Shown here piece by piece: positions 1 to 8,658 of a DNA stretch of 64,000 bases. This DNA is from Deinococcus detaillensis (GTDB lineage Bacteria; Deinococcota; Deinococci; Deinococcales; Deinococcaceae). The notes beneath the pieces are model-generated. The model saw nothing but the letters and a program-made list of their open reading frames with translations, was not told the origin of the DNA and ran no database searches. The stretch lies in contig NZ_VKDB01000009.1 in the NCBI RefSeq assembly GCF_007280555.1, positions 42,476 to 106,475 of the forward strand. The letters run 5' to 3'. Both the position numbers and the translations under genes were made by a program. The first letter of the stretch is position 1; each line of letters starts with the position of its first letter.

Positions 1-3000
1 AGTTTCAGAACGCCTCCTAGAACATCCAGGAGTGCTGACTTGCTGATCGCTGCACTTGGGAAGGAGGCCACGCTCTTGCCGCCCACGATCCGCGCCGAGA
101 CAACGTCGCCGTTGTTGCTGAGGTACAGCTCCGGGAAGACCAGGAAATCGACCTGCTTACTCGACAGCACTTCCTGAAGCTGCTCGACGGTTTTTGCGGT
201 GACCACGGGCACAATCGGAGCAGCGAAAGTCAGATCACCCACGCCGTTGCCTGTATAAACGCCCTTGCTGGCCGCCTGATCCAGTATCGTCCGGCCTTTC
301 TCGGTGACGTACCCAATGCCTGCGCCGGTGCTGGTGGGCAGTTGCCCCGTCTGGGTGTATTTCAGAAACGGGCTGGGCGCACTCACGTCGCTGACGCTTC
401 CGTCCTTGCTCTGGCCCTGGGCATACACGGTGCTGAGCATCCCCAGGCGCTGGTTGTTGACCGGGGTGGCGACGGGAATGCCCCCCGGAGTCAGCGTCAG
501 GCTGATGGCCGGATCGAAGATCTGATTGATCAGCCCCTGCATGATTTCCTGCGGGCCTTTGGGGCCAGGGACGCCTGGTGTGGTGTAGTTCGGCGGCTTT
601 TTGAAGACCGTCACCTGTTCAAGGTCCGGTGAAGTGACCACGGCTCCGTTCAGCACTGCGCCGCTGGGTGAGAAGGTCACCCGGCCCACACGCAGCCGCA
701 TGGGTGAGAAGGCGGGGAATTCGGTATAGACGGTGGAGAGTACGTAGGGACTGTCGTTGGCGGTCTTTGGCTGGGCCGTAAAGCTGCCCGACAGCAGGTA
801 GGCGGTGTCGCCGTCCATCTTGACCTTGAGGTCAGACGCCGTAATCGGTCGCAGCGCCACCGGGGTCAGCCCGACGACAAAGGGAGAGTCGGCAGCAACT
901 TTCAAGAAGGGCGAGAAATGGTCAGGATTGAACGGCGGGCCAGTTTGCGGCTTGTTGGCTCCGGTGATCTCGAACCTGAACTGATCCTCACCCTCGCCGA
1001 CCACCAGGAACTTGGGCAGGCCGGGTTCAGTCAGATTGACGGTCTGGAGACTGATCTGACCGGGAAAGGCGGCCTTGCTGTCGCCAGTGACGCCCAGCAC
1101 CTCGACGCGCAGCAGGTAGCGCCCGCTCTTGCCGGTGGGCAGTTTCAGCGCAGCGCTGTTCTGGCCGACTTGCAGCGGCACTTGCCGGGTTTCCAGGGTT
1201 AGCGGCTGGCCGTCGGGCTGATCCTTCACGTTCAGCGGCGTCCAAGTCCAGCGTAAGTTCACGGTGCCGCTGCCGGTCACGTTGAGCAGAGCCACCGAAT
1301 CGGCGGGCGTCCCGACCTGAAGCTCGGCAGGCGTGGGAGCAGGAATGGCCGCCTTGGCCTGGGGCCGCACCTCAGTGCCGAAATCTTCGATTCCCACGGC
1401 GGCGTCAATCACGGCGACGACCACCACGGTTCGCTCGGCGGCCTGATCTGCTTTGAGCGTCAGCTTGACGGTGTAGACCCCGCTGACGGCGAAAATGTGC
1501 GGCACATCGGCGTCGGCCTTGACGCTCTGTTTGGGCGTGCCGTCACCGAAATCGAGGGTGTAGACGTACTGCGGATAACTCTGGATGTTGCCCACGTTGA
1601 CGGTGCTGGGCGTTCCAGCACGGGCCGGGGTCACCGAGAGGGTGGGCAGCGGCACGCCAACCACCACGGGCAAAATTCCGAGCGGCTCACCCGTCTGGGC
1701 CAGACTGACCTTGACGATGAAGGTGGCGTCCTTGAGGTAGGCGTGTGTGCCCAGCGGTGAGTTACCATCCTTAACAGCGCCGCTTACATTGAGATTCTGA
1801 ACGGTGCCGTCGCCCCAGTCGACTTTCAATGCCGTTCCGGTATTCAAATCGCCTACGCTGAGCGTCACCAGCTGATCCACCACCGGATTGGCCGGGTCAA
1901 CAGCGAGGGCAACATTGCCGAGGGTCACCGTGATGGGCTGCACGCACGTCACACCCTGCGCTGATCCCTTGATAACGAAAGTGCCGACTTTGGCGTAGCT
2001 GTGCTGCTGGAGATTGGCCTTGGCCCCGTCGCCCGTGTTGGTCACGGCGCTGGACACTCCGGAAGTAGTGGTGCCGTCGCCCCAGTCGAGGCTGTAAGCC
2101 AGATTGGCGGGCAGGCCGTTCACCTTAATGCTCACCGGCTTCGAGAGGAGGGGTGAAACCGTCAGCACCTCCACTGAGCAGATAACGGGCAGTGCGGTCA
2201 CGGTAACCGGCACAGGCGCAATACCGCTGACCGGTGCGCCGCCGCGTAGCAGGCGGACGATGTAAACTTCGGCTTTGCTGTAGCTGTGGCTCAGGCTGGC
2301 CGCCGCTGAAACCACCGAAGTGTCGCCCCAGTCGAGCTGATCGCCGGGCTGAAAGTCCGTGAGGGTTGCTGTGACCTGCTCCCCGACTTGCACGGCGTTG
2401 GGAGTAACGCTTAGGGTCGGTATGGGCAAGCTGACCACCACTGGCACCGGCGCAACTCCGACCACTGGTTGTCCGCTACGCAACAAGCGCACAGCAAATG
2501 TTCCAGCTCTGTTGTAGGAATGACTGAGACTGGCTGCCGCTTGAACGGTGGCGCTGTCGCCCCAGTCGAGCTGATCGCTCGGCTGAAGATTGGTCAGGGT
2601 CGCCGTGACTTTTTCGTCTATCTGCACGGCATTGGGAGAGACACTCAGGTTCGGTATGGGCAAACTGACCACCACGGGCACAGGTGCAACACCCGCTACG
2701 GGTTGTCCACCGCGCAACAAACGCACAGCAAATGTTCCAGCCTTGGTATAAGCGTGCTGAAGACTTGTTTCTGCTGGCACCACCGCGCCGTCACCCCAGT
2801 CGAGCTGATCGCCCGGCTGAAGATTGGTCAGGGTCGCCGTGACTTTCTCACCGGTCTGCACGGCATTGGGACTGACATTCAAGGTGGCCAGAGGCAAGCT
2901 GACCACCACCGGCACGGGCGCGGTGGCCGGATAGGGCCTGGCATTGGCGTCCAGCAGACGCGCTAGGAATGTTCCAGCCTTGCCGTAGGTATGGGTCAGG

Positions 3001-4475
3001 CTGCCCACTGCCGGAACCTTCGTGCCGTCACCCCAGTCGAGCTGATCGCCCGGCTGGAAGCCCGTCAGGGTCGCCGTGACTTTCTCGCCGGTCTGCACAG
3101 CGCTGGGAGAGACATTCAGCGTCGGAGTGGGCAGCGGGGCCGTGACCGTGACGATGGCGGGCGGCAGACCAGACAGAGGCGTGCCTGCTCTTAGCAGCCG
3201 TACGGTGAACACTCCAGCTTTGGCGTAGGCATGGTTTAGGCTTGGAGCCGCCGCAACCACCGCGCCATCGCCCCAGTCAAGCTGATCGCCGGTCTGGAGA
3301 TTGGTCAGGAGCGCTGTTACATTTTCGCCGGTCTGTACAGCATTGGGTGAAACACTCAAGGTTGGGGTGGGCAAGCTGACCACCACTGGCACAGGTGCGA
3401 CCTCGGAGTTGGGCTTCCCACCATACAGCAGGCGCACGATAAACGTTCCCGCTTTGCCATACGCGTGCGTGAGGCTCGCGGCGGCGGCCACAACCGTGTC
3501 ATCGCCCCAGTCCAGGGTGGAGGGGAGCGGGATGCTCGTACAGGGATTGCAGGTGGGCAGATTGCCAAGCGCCGCCGTGATTTTTTCGCCGACCAAAGCG
3601 GCAGTGGGTGACACGGTCAGGGTGGTAGTAGGGACTGGATCTGTGACCGTCACGGTCACCGGGGGAACATTGAGAACGCTCTCTTTTGCCAAGAGTTGCA
3701 CCGTGAATGTTCCCGCTTTGCTATAGGCGTGGGTCAGGGTGGCTTCTGCCAGCACCTGCGTTCCATCGCCCCAATCCAAAACATACGTGGGAACAGATGT
3801 CGTTCCCGTACTCACTGGCAAAGAGATGATCGCTGTCACTGCCTGGCCGGTCTGTACCGCCGTCGGCACCACCTTCAGAGTAATGATCGGCGCAGCAGTC
3901 ACGGTGACGACAGCGGGTGGGACAGAGGGAATGGAACTCTGATTCCGGTCCGTTAAACGTATGGTGAAAGCTCCCGCCTTACTGTAGATATGGTTCAGGC
4001 TGGTCTCTGCCGAAACTGACATGCCGTCGCCCCAATCAAGGTGACTGCCAGGCACGATGTTGGTTAATGTTGCCGTGACCTTCTCGCCGACCTGCACGGC
4101 GCTGGGAGAGACGGCAAGTGTGGGAGCGGGAAGGCTAATGACCACCGGGATAGGTGCAACGGAAGTGACAGGGTTCCCATTGCGCAGCAGGCGCACCGTG
4201 AATGTTCCAGCCCTGCTGTAAACGTGCGTGAGACTCGCGGCAGCACCCACAACCGTGCCGTCACCCCAGTCCAGAAAATAAAAAGGACCGTCAACATTAG
4301 GAGGGACATAAGTCCCTGTCAGGGTAGCTGTGATTTTTTCGCCCACCAGAGCAGCAGTGGGAGAAACGCTCAATGTCGGGTTACCAAACGGAGACTGTGC
4401 TGAGGCCGGACTTCCCAGTCCCGTCAGACACAGCAGCGCTGCCAACAGGGCAAGCAGCCGGAAGATAAATTTCAT
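1..4475 (-). CDS. giant secreted PKD-like repeat protein, C-terminus beyond window
   Basis: Open minus-strand frame of about 1,491 codons from an ATG at 4475 (ribosome site GGAGGT five bases upstream) to the left edge. I checked that the frame is the same near 4400, 2880, 1146 and 3. The N-terminus is a signal peptide ending about LGSPASAQS. It is followed by about 12 units of roughly 79 residues (236 bp), each with a core VSPxxxxxGExVTATLT...DWGDGT...HxYxxAGTFTVRLLRxGxP; the WGDGT and HxYxxAGTFTV pieces are hallmarks of PKD/Ig-like beta-sandwich domains. The units span about 4400-1500. The remaining ~500 residues are a non-repetitive region I do not recognise. Presumably a surface or periplasmic adhesion or scaffold protein. 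It lies 44 bp behind the beta-barrel gene, so the two are likely co-transcribed. Product class is firm; function is inference. Confidence 0.85.
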   Translation of the reverse strand, partial: MKFIFRLLALLAALLCLTGLGSPASAQSPFGNPTLSVSPTAALVGEKITATLTGTYVPPNVDGPFYFLDWGDGTVVGAAASLTHVYSRAGTFTVRLLRNGNPVTSVAPIPVVISLPAPTLAVSPSAVQVGEKVTATLTNIVPGSHLDWGDGMSVSAETSLNHIYSKAGAFTIRLTDRNQSSIPSVPPAVVTVTAAPIITLKVVPTAVQTGQAVTAIISLPVSTGTTSVPTYVLDWGDGTQVLAEATLTHAYSKAGTFTVQLLAKESVLNVPPVTVTVTDPVPTTTLTVSPTAALVGEKITAALGNLPTCNPCTSIPLPSTLDWGDDTVVAAAASLTHAYGKAGTFIVRLLYGGKPNSEVAPVPVVVSLPTPTLSVSPNAVQTGENVTALLTNLQTGDQLDWGDGAVVAAAPSLNHAYAKAGVFTVRLLRAGTPLSGLPPAIVTVTAPLPTPTLNVSPSAVQTGEKVTATLTGFQPGDQLDWGDGTKVPAVGSLTHTYGKAGTFLARLLDANARPYPATAPVPVVVSLPLATLNVSPNAVQTGEKVTATLTNLQPGDQLDWGDGAVVPAETSLQHAYTKAGTFAVRLLRGGQPVAGVAPVPVVVSLPIPNLSVSPNAVQIDEKVTATLTNLQPSDQLDWGDSATVQAAASLSHSYNRAGTFAVRLLRSGQPVVGVAPVPVVVSLPIPTLSVTPNAVQVGEQVTATLTDFQPGDQLDWGDTSVVSAAASLSHSYSKAEVYIVRLLRGGAPVSGIAPVPVTVTALPVICSVEVLTVSPLLSKPVSIKVNGLPANLAYSLDWGDGTTTSGVSSAVTNTGDGAKANLQQHSYAKVGTFVIKGSAQGVTCVQPITVTLGNVALAVDPANPVVDQLVTLSVGDLNTGTALKVDWGDGTVQNLNVSGAVKDGNSPLGTHAYLKDATFIVKVSLAQTGEPLGILPVVVGVPLPTLSVTPARAGTPSTVNVGNIQSYPQYVYTLDFGDGTPKQSVKADADVPHIFAVSGVYTVKLTLKADQAAERTVVVVAVIDAAVGIEDFGTEVRPQAKAAIPAPTPAELQVGTPADSVALLNVTGSGTVNLRWTWTPLNVKDQPDGQPLTLETRQVPLQVGQNSAALKLPTGKSGRYLLRVEVLGVTGDSKAAFPGQISLQTVNLTEPGLPKFLVVGEGEDQFRFEITGANKPQTGPPFNPDHFSPFLKVAADSPFVVGLTPVALRPITASDLKVKMDGDTAYLLSGSFTAQPKTANDSPYVLSTVYTEFPAFSPMRLRVGRVTFSPSGAVLNGAVVTSPDLEQVTVFKKPPNYTTPGVPGPKGPQEIMQGLINQIFDPAISLTLTPGGIPVATPVNNQRLGMLSTVYAQGQSKDGSVSDVSAPSPFLKYTQTGQLPTSTGAGIGYVTEKGRTILDQAASKGVYTGNGVGDLTFAAPIVPVVTAKTVEQLQEVLSSKQVDFLVFPELYLSNNGDVVSARIVGGKSVASFPSAAISKSALLDVLGGVLK

Positions 4476-4519
4476 AGAGAACCTCCCCACCACGGGCGGG
4501 CCGGACGCTGGCCCGCCCA

Positions 4520-5959
4520 TCAGAAGGTGAACCGCAGGCCCACGCCCGCCTGGTAAGAGTTGACGGTGCCGGGCCGGAAACGTAGGTTGCCCGACACCTG
4601 AAGCGGCGCTGACACCTTGTAGAGCGCCTGCACGCCGATGTCCCCCGTCCAGCGTTCGGTGCCGGAGGGGGCGTAATTCAGGTTGCTGTTCAGGCTCACG
4701 GTGAGTGGGTCACGGGTATAGCCGACGGTGCCGCTCAGGCTGCCGCCTATTCCTAACCGCTGCGCTCCAGCAGCGTCTGGGAAAGGCGCGGCGTTGAGTG
4801 AGAGTTGCAGCTGGCTGTTCCAGGAGTCGCTGCTCAGGCTCAGGCCCAGGCTGGAGCGGTAGCTGGCCAGCCAGGCGGGCACCACTTGACCGCCCTGTGC
4901 GGTGACGCTCTGGCGCTGCCAGGTGGCTCCCGCACCCGCCTGAATGCTTAGCGCCTGGCCAGCCGGACGCGGCGGCGCGTAAGACAAGCTGGCGTTCAAG
5001 GTATGGGCAGGCGTCAGGCCGCCGCTGCCGGTATAGCCCACCTGCTCCGACCAGGGCGTGCCAGTCCGGCTGAGATTGACCCGCCAGGCCAGCGCCGCCG
5101 GGGTAGCGACACTGACGCCGAAAGCCGCCTTGCCCGCAACGGTCACGCCCACCTCGCCTGTCCAGTCCGGTAAGCGGGTGGTCGTGAGGCCGCTGTCGAG
5201 GGAGTAGCTGCCCGCACTGTCGAGCTTGGCCGCAGCCGATACTTTCTCGGTGGCGCTCAGGCTGGTGGTGCCGGAAGCATTCAGGCCGTAACGGGTGCTG
5301 GCCGGGACCACCTTACCCAGCGAGAGCCGCAACGTTTCGGTGTGGTCGGCGGTGGCCCCCAGCGTGACATTGCCGGGTCTCGGTCCCCCGAACTGCCCGG
5401 CCACCGATATTCTGGCCCGCGCCGCCAGATTGCGTGAGCTGAAGGTGGTGCTTCCTTCCACATCGGCGCTGACATTGGTCAGGGTGCCGCCCGTGCCCGC
5501 CGTCCAGGTCCAGGTCGGTGAAAAGGCCCCGCTGGCCGCCAGGTCGCCGCTCACCACCCGGTAAGTGGTATCCGACGAATCACCGTCGGCGTACACCAGC
5601 GTCGAAGTGATGCTGCGAAGCCCCCGCGTGGGCGCAGTGAAGCCCTGCTGCGCCAGCAAGACCGCCGTGCGTGACCCAGTGGTCAGGGTCCTTGAGGCGT
5701 CGTACTGGGTATAGAGCGTCCGCTGCCCTTGAGTGGAGGTCACGCTGAAGCTCTGGTGTTCTGGGCCGGCCCAACTGGCACTGGCTGAGAGTTGCCCGCC
5801 CAGCGCTTCACCGCTCCAGTCACCGTCGAAGCTCAGGCCATTCCAAAACGGCGTGGCGGGCAGAAAGTACCTCACCTGAAAGCTACCCTCGGCCCGCGCC
5901 GCACCGGCTAAAGCGCAGGCTAGAAACAGGACAACTCTTCTCCGTCGCCAGGCCGTCAT
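4520..5959 (-). CDS. beta-barrel-like outer membrane protein
   Basis: 479 codons from ATG 5959, preceded by a GGTGAG-type ribosome site; an upstream in-frame TTG at 5986 is a weaker start. A basic N-terminus (MTAWRRRRVV) and a hydrophobic stretch end at AGAARAEG, a good signal peptide. The rest is rich in Ser, Thr, Gly and alternating hydrophobic residues (for example SLSSDSWNSQLQLSLN), the pattern of amphipathic beta strands. The last residues are VGLRFTF, ending in Phe as many outer-membrane barrels do. No family name recognised. It precedes the giant repeat protein in one transcription unit, so it may help anchor or export that protein; this is inference. Divergent from the hsdM gene. Confidence 0.75.
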   Translation of the reverse strand: MTAWRRRRVVLFLACALAGAARAEGSFQVRYFLPATPFWNGLSFDGDWSGEALGGQLSASASWAGPEHQSFSVTSTQGQRTLYTQYDASRTLTTGSRTAVLLAQQGFTAPTRGLRSITSTLVYADGDSSDTTYRVVSGDLAASGAFSPTWTWTAGTGGTLTNVSADVEGSTTFSSRNLAARARISVAGQFGGPRPGNVTLGATADHTETLRLSLGKVVPASTRYGLNASGTTSLSATEKVSAAAKLDSAGSYSLDSGLTTTRLPDWTGEVGVTVAGKAAFGVSVATPAALAWRVNLSRTGTPWSEQVGYTGSGGLTPAHTLNASLSYAPPRPAGQALSIQAGAGATWQRQSVTAQGGQVVPAWLASYRSSLGLSLSSDSWNSQLQLSLNAAPFPDAAGAQRLGIGGSLSGTVGYTRDPLTVSLNSNLNYAPSGTERWTGDIGVQALYKVSAPLQVSGNLRFRPGTVNSYQAGVGLRFTF

Positions 5960-6166
5960 GGTCCGCTCACCGCTGAATGTCCGCAAATCCCAGGCTGCTC
6001 CTGATCGCCGTTTTGCTGTGACGGCCTTCTAAGATGTCCACGCTCCGATTTCACATTCACCTCCGCACGGTGACCTTAAATGCAGGAGCGTGATATGAGC
6101 GTTGCAAACCGAGCGGGCGTCGAGCAAGGATGATCGCCGCGACCATGCGGCACAATAGACCCACCC

Positions 6167-7642
6167 ATGACCCGAACCATCGACATTGTCCAGAAGCTCT
6201 GGAACCTCTGCAACGACCTGCGCGACGACGGCGTGACCTACCACCAATACGTCACCGAGCTGACCTACCTGCTGTTTCTCAAGATGGCCAAGGAGACCGG
6301 CCAGGAAGGTCAGTTGCCGGAAGGTCGGCGCTGGGATGACCTGAAAGCCAGAAGCGCCCCGGAGCGCCTCGACCACTACCGCCAGACGCTGCTCGACCTG
6401 GGCAAGCACACCGAGCCGCTGGTGCGGATGATCTACACCGACGCCAGCAGCTTTGTACGCAAGCCCGCCACCCTCAGCAAGCTGGTGACGGACATTGACG
6501 CGCTCGACTGGTACAGCGCCAAGGAAGAGGGGCTGGGCGACCTCTACGAAGGGTTGCTGGCCAAGAACGCCAACGAGAAGAAAAGTGGGGCCGGTCAGTA
6601 CTTCACGCCCAGACCGCTGATCGACGCCATTGTGGCCGTGATGCAGCCCAGCAGTGACGACGTGATTCAGGATCCGGCGGCAGGCACGGGCGGCTTCTTG
6701 ATCGCTGCCGACCATTATGTCCGTGAGCACGAGGACGTTTATGGCTGGCCGGAAGCCAAGCAGCGCGAATACTTCGAGAGCACCTTTCACGGCATGGAGC
6801 TGGTGCCCGACACCCACCGCCTGGCGCTGATGAACTTGATGCTGCACGGTCTGGCCAACGACCCAGAGCGCAGCGGCATCCGGCTTGGCGATACCCTCAG
6901 CAACGATTACACCAAGCTCGGCAAGGCCAGCTTGATCCTGAGCAACCCGCCGTTCGGGACCAAGAAGGGCGGCGGCACACCCACCCGCGACGACCTGACG
7001 TTTGTGACTAGCAACAAGCAGTTCGCCTTCCTGCAACATATCTACCGCGCTCTGAAGGTGCATGGCCGCGCCGCCGTGATCCTGCCGGACAACGTGCTGT
7101 TCGAGAGCGGGATCGGCAAGCAGATCCGGGCCGACTTGATGGACAAGTGCAGCTTGCACACCATCCTGCGGCTGCCCACCGGCATTTTCTACGCGCAGGG
7201 CGTCAAAACCAACGTGCTGTTCCTGACGCGCACGCCCGGCGAGAAGGGTGGCACCAAGGAAGTCTGGGTGTACGACCTGCGGGCCAACATGCCGCAGTTC
7301 GGCAAGCGCACTCCGTTTACCCGCGACTACTTCGCCGACTTCGAGGCGGCGTTCGGCGACGATCCCACCGGGGGGCCAGACGCCTTGGCCCAGCGGGTGG
7401 ATACGGGCGAGGCAGGGCGCTTCCGCAAGTTCACCCGCGAGCAGATCAAAGAGCGCGGCGACAGCCTGGACATTTCGTGGCTCAAGGACGACAGCGCCGA
7501 TCAAGGCGAGCTGCCCGAACCCGCTCAACTGGCCCAGGAAACGCTGACCGAACTGAGCGGCGCGATGGAAGAGCTGCGGGCCATTTTGCTGGAGCTGGGT
7601 GAGGATGAAACGGCGCTGGAGGAAGCCGGGGTGCTGTCTTGA
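6167..7642 (+). CDS. hsdM: type I restriction-modification DNA methyltransferase subunit
   Basis: 491 residues. N-terminal helical HsdM domain (DIVQKLWNLCNDLRDDG...YVTELTYLLFLKM), then an N6-adenine methyltransferase domain with SAM motif DPAAGTGGFLI near residue 168 and catalytic NPPF in LSNPPFGTKKGG near residue 263. GAGQYFTPRPLI is the usual HsdM linker. Length is normal for the family. The product modifies adenine in the sequence chosen by HsdS. The stop overlaps the next gene's TTG start (TTGA), so expression is coupled to the DUF1016 gene and HsdS. No HsdR gene lies anywhere in the window, so whether cutting is intact cannot be judged. Confidence 0.95.
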   Translation: MTRTIDIVQKLWNLCNDLRDDGVTYHQYVTELTYLLFLKMAKETGQEGQLPEGRRWDDLKARSAPERLDHYRQTLLDLGKHTEPLVRMIYTDASSFVRKPATLSKLVTDIDALDWYSAKEEGLGDLYEGLLAKNANEKKSGAGQYFTPRPLIDAIVAVMQPSSDDVIQDPAAGTGGFLIAADHYVREHEDVYGWPEAKQREYFESTFHGMELVPDTHRLALMNLMLHGLANDPERSGIRLGDTLSNDYTKLGKASLILSNPPFGTKKGGGTPTRDDLTFVTSNKQFAFLQHIYRALKVHGRAAVILPDNVLFESGIGKQIRADLMDKCSLHTILRLPTGIFYAQGVKTNVLFLTRTPGEKGGTKEVWVYDLRANMPQFGKRTPFTRDYFADFEAAFGDDPTGGPDALAQRVDTGEAGRFRKFTREQIKERGDSLDISWLKDDSADQGELPEPAQLAQETLTELSGAMEELRAILLELGEDETALEEAGVLS

Positions 7643-8658
7643 CCCAGGCGGGCGGGGCGGCAGGTGAGGACGACTTTGCCCCCGTCCTGACGCTGATCCG
7701 GCAGGCGCAGTCCCGCGCCCTACACAGCGTCAACCGCGAGTTGATCGGACTGTACTGGCAAATCGGCGAGCATCTTCAGCACAAGACCGAGGCGGACGGC
7801 TGGGGGCGCGGCACGGTCACGGCGCTGGCCGAGTGGATTGCGCGGCAGCAACCCGATTCGCGCGGTTTCTCGGCTTCCAACCTGTGGCGAATGCGGCAGT
7901 TTTACGAGACGTACCGCCAGCATCCGAAACTCGCGCCACTGGTGCGAGAACTGAGCTGGACGAACAACCTCACCATCCTGGGCCGGGCGGGCAGCGAGCA
8001 GGAGCGCGAATTTTACCTGCAAGCCGCCATTCGGGGCCGCTGGACCAAGCGTGAGTTGGAGAGGCAGATGGACGGCAGCTCGTATGCGCGTGCCCTGCTG
8101 AGTCCGGCGCAGCTCTCGCCCGTGTTGCAGGAACAGCAGCCCGCTGCCCCCGGCATCTTCAAGGACAGCTACCTGCTGGACTTTCTGAACCTGCCGCAGC
8201 CGCACAGCGAACAGGACTTGCAGCGCGGGCTGGTTAGCCACCTGAAAGACTTCCTGCTGGAGCTTGGCCCGGACTTCGCCTTTATGGGTGAGGAATACCG
8301 ATTGCAAGTGGGCCAGCAGGACTTTTTCATTGACCTGCTGATGTACCACCGCCGTCTGCAAGCGCTGGTGGCCTTTGAGCTGAAGATCACGGCCTTTTCG
8401 CCCTCCATGATGGGTCAGCTCGACTTTTATCTGGAGGCGCTGGACCGGGATCACCGGCTGGCGCACGAGAATCCCAGCATTGGCGTGCTGCTGTCTCGCA
8501 GCGCCGACACGCAGGTGGTGGAGTACGCCCTAGCCCGCAGCGCCAGCCCCGCGCTGGTGGCCCGCTACCTGACCGAGCTGCCCGACAAGACCCTGCTGGA
8601 AGCCAAACTGAGCGAGTTCTACGCCCTGGAAGAAGGAGACAAGCCCGATGACCACTGA
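7639..8658 (+). CDS. DUF1016/YhcG-type PDDEXK nuclease
   Basis: 339 residues from a TTG start overlapping the hsdM stop. The N-terminal half matches the DUF1016 N-terminal domain (SVNRELIGLYWQIGEHLQ..., GFSASNLWRMRQFYETY, LSWTNNLTILG). The C-terminal half holds a PDDEXK-like nuclease core: an acidic residue in DFFIDLLMYHRRLQ followed by VAFELKI, giving the D...ExK arrangement. Proteins of this family are often found inside type I restriction loci. Here it sits exactly between hsdM and hsdS, overlapping both (stop 8658, hsdS ATG 8648). Likely a DNA nuclease or an accessory to the restriction-modification complex; biochemical role inferred. Confidence 0.85.
   Translation: MTQAGGAAGEDDFAPVLTLIRQAQSRALHSVNRELIGLYWQIGEHLQHKTEADGWGRGTVTALAEWIARQQPDSRGFSASNLWRMRQFYETYRQHPKLAPLVRELSWTNNLTILGRAGSEQEREFYLQAAIRGRWTKRELERQMDGSSYARALLSPAQLSPVLQEQQPAAPGIFKDSYLLDFLNLPQPHSEQDLQRGLVSHLKDFLLELGPDFAFMGEEYRLQVGQQDFFIDLLMYHRRLQALVAFELKITAFSPSMMGQLDFYLEALDRDHRLAHENPSIGVLLSRSADTQVVEYALARSASPALVARYLTELPDKTLLEAKLSEFYALEEGDKPDDH

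Noticed and set aside
1..4475. Tandem repeats as a CRISPR array or noncoding satellite
   Set aside because: The ~236-bp periodicity is explained by protein repeats in an open minus-strand frame; no short repeats separated by unique spacers exist.
6029..7528. 499-codon minus-strand open frame
   Set aside because: Antisense to hsdM, which has all methyltransferase motifs; the frame is a high-GC shadow without family features or ribosome site.
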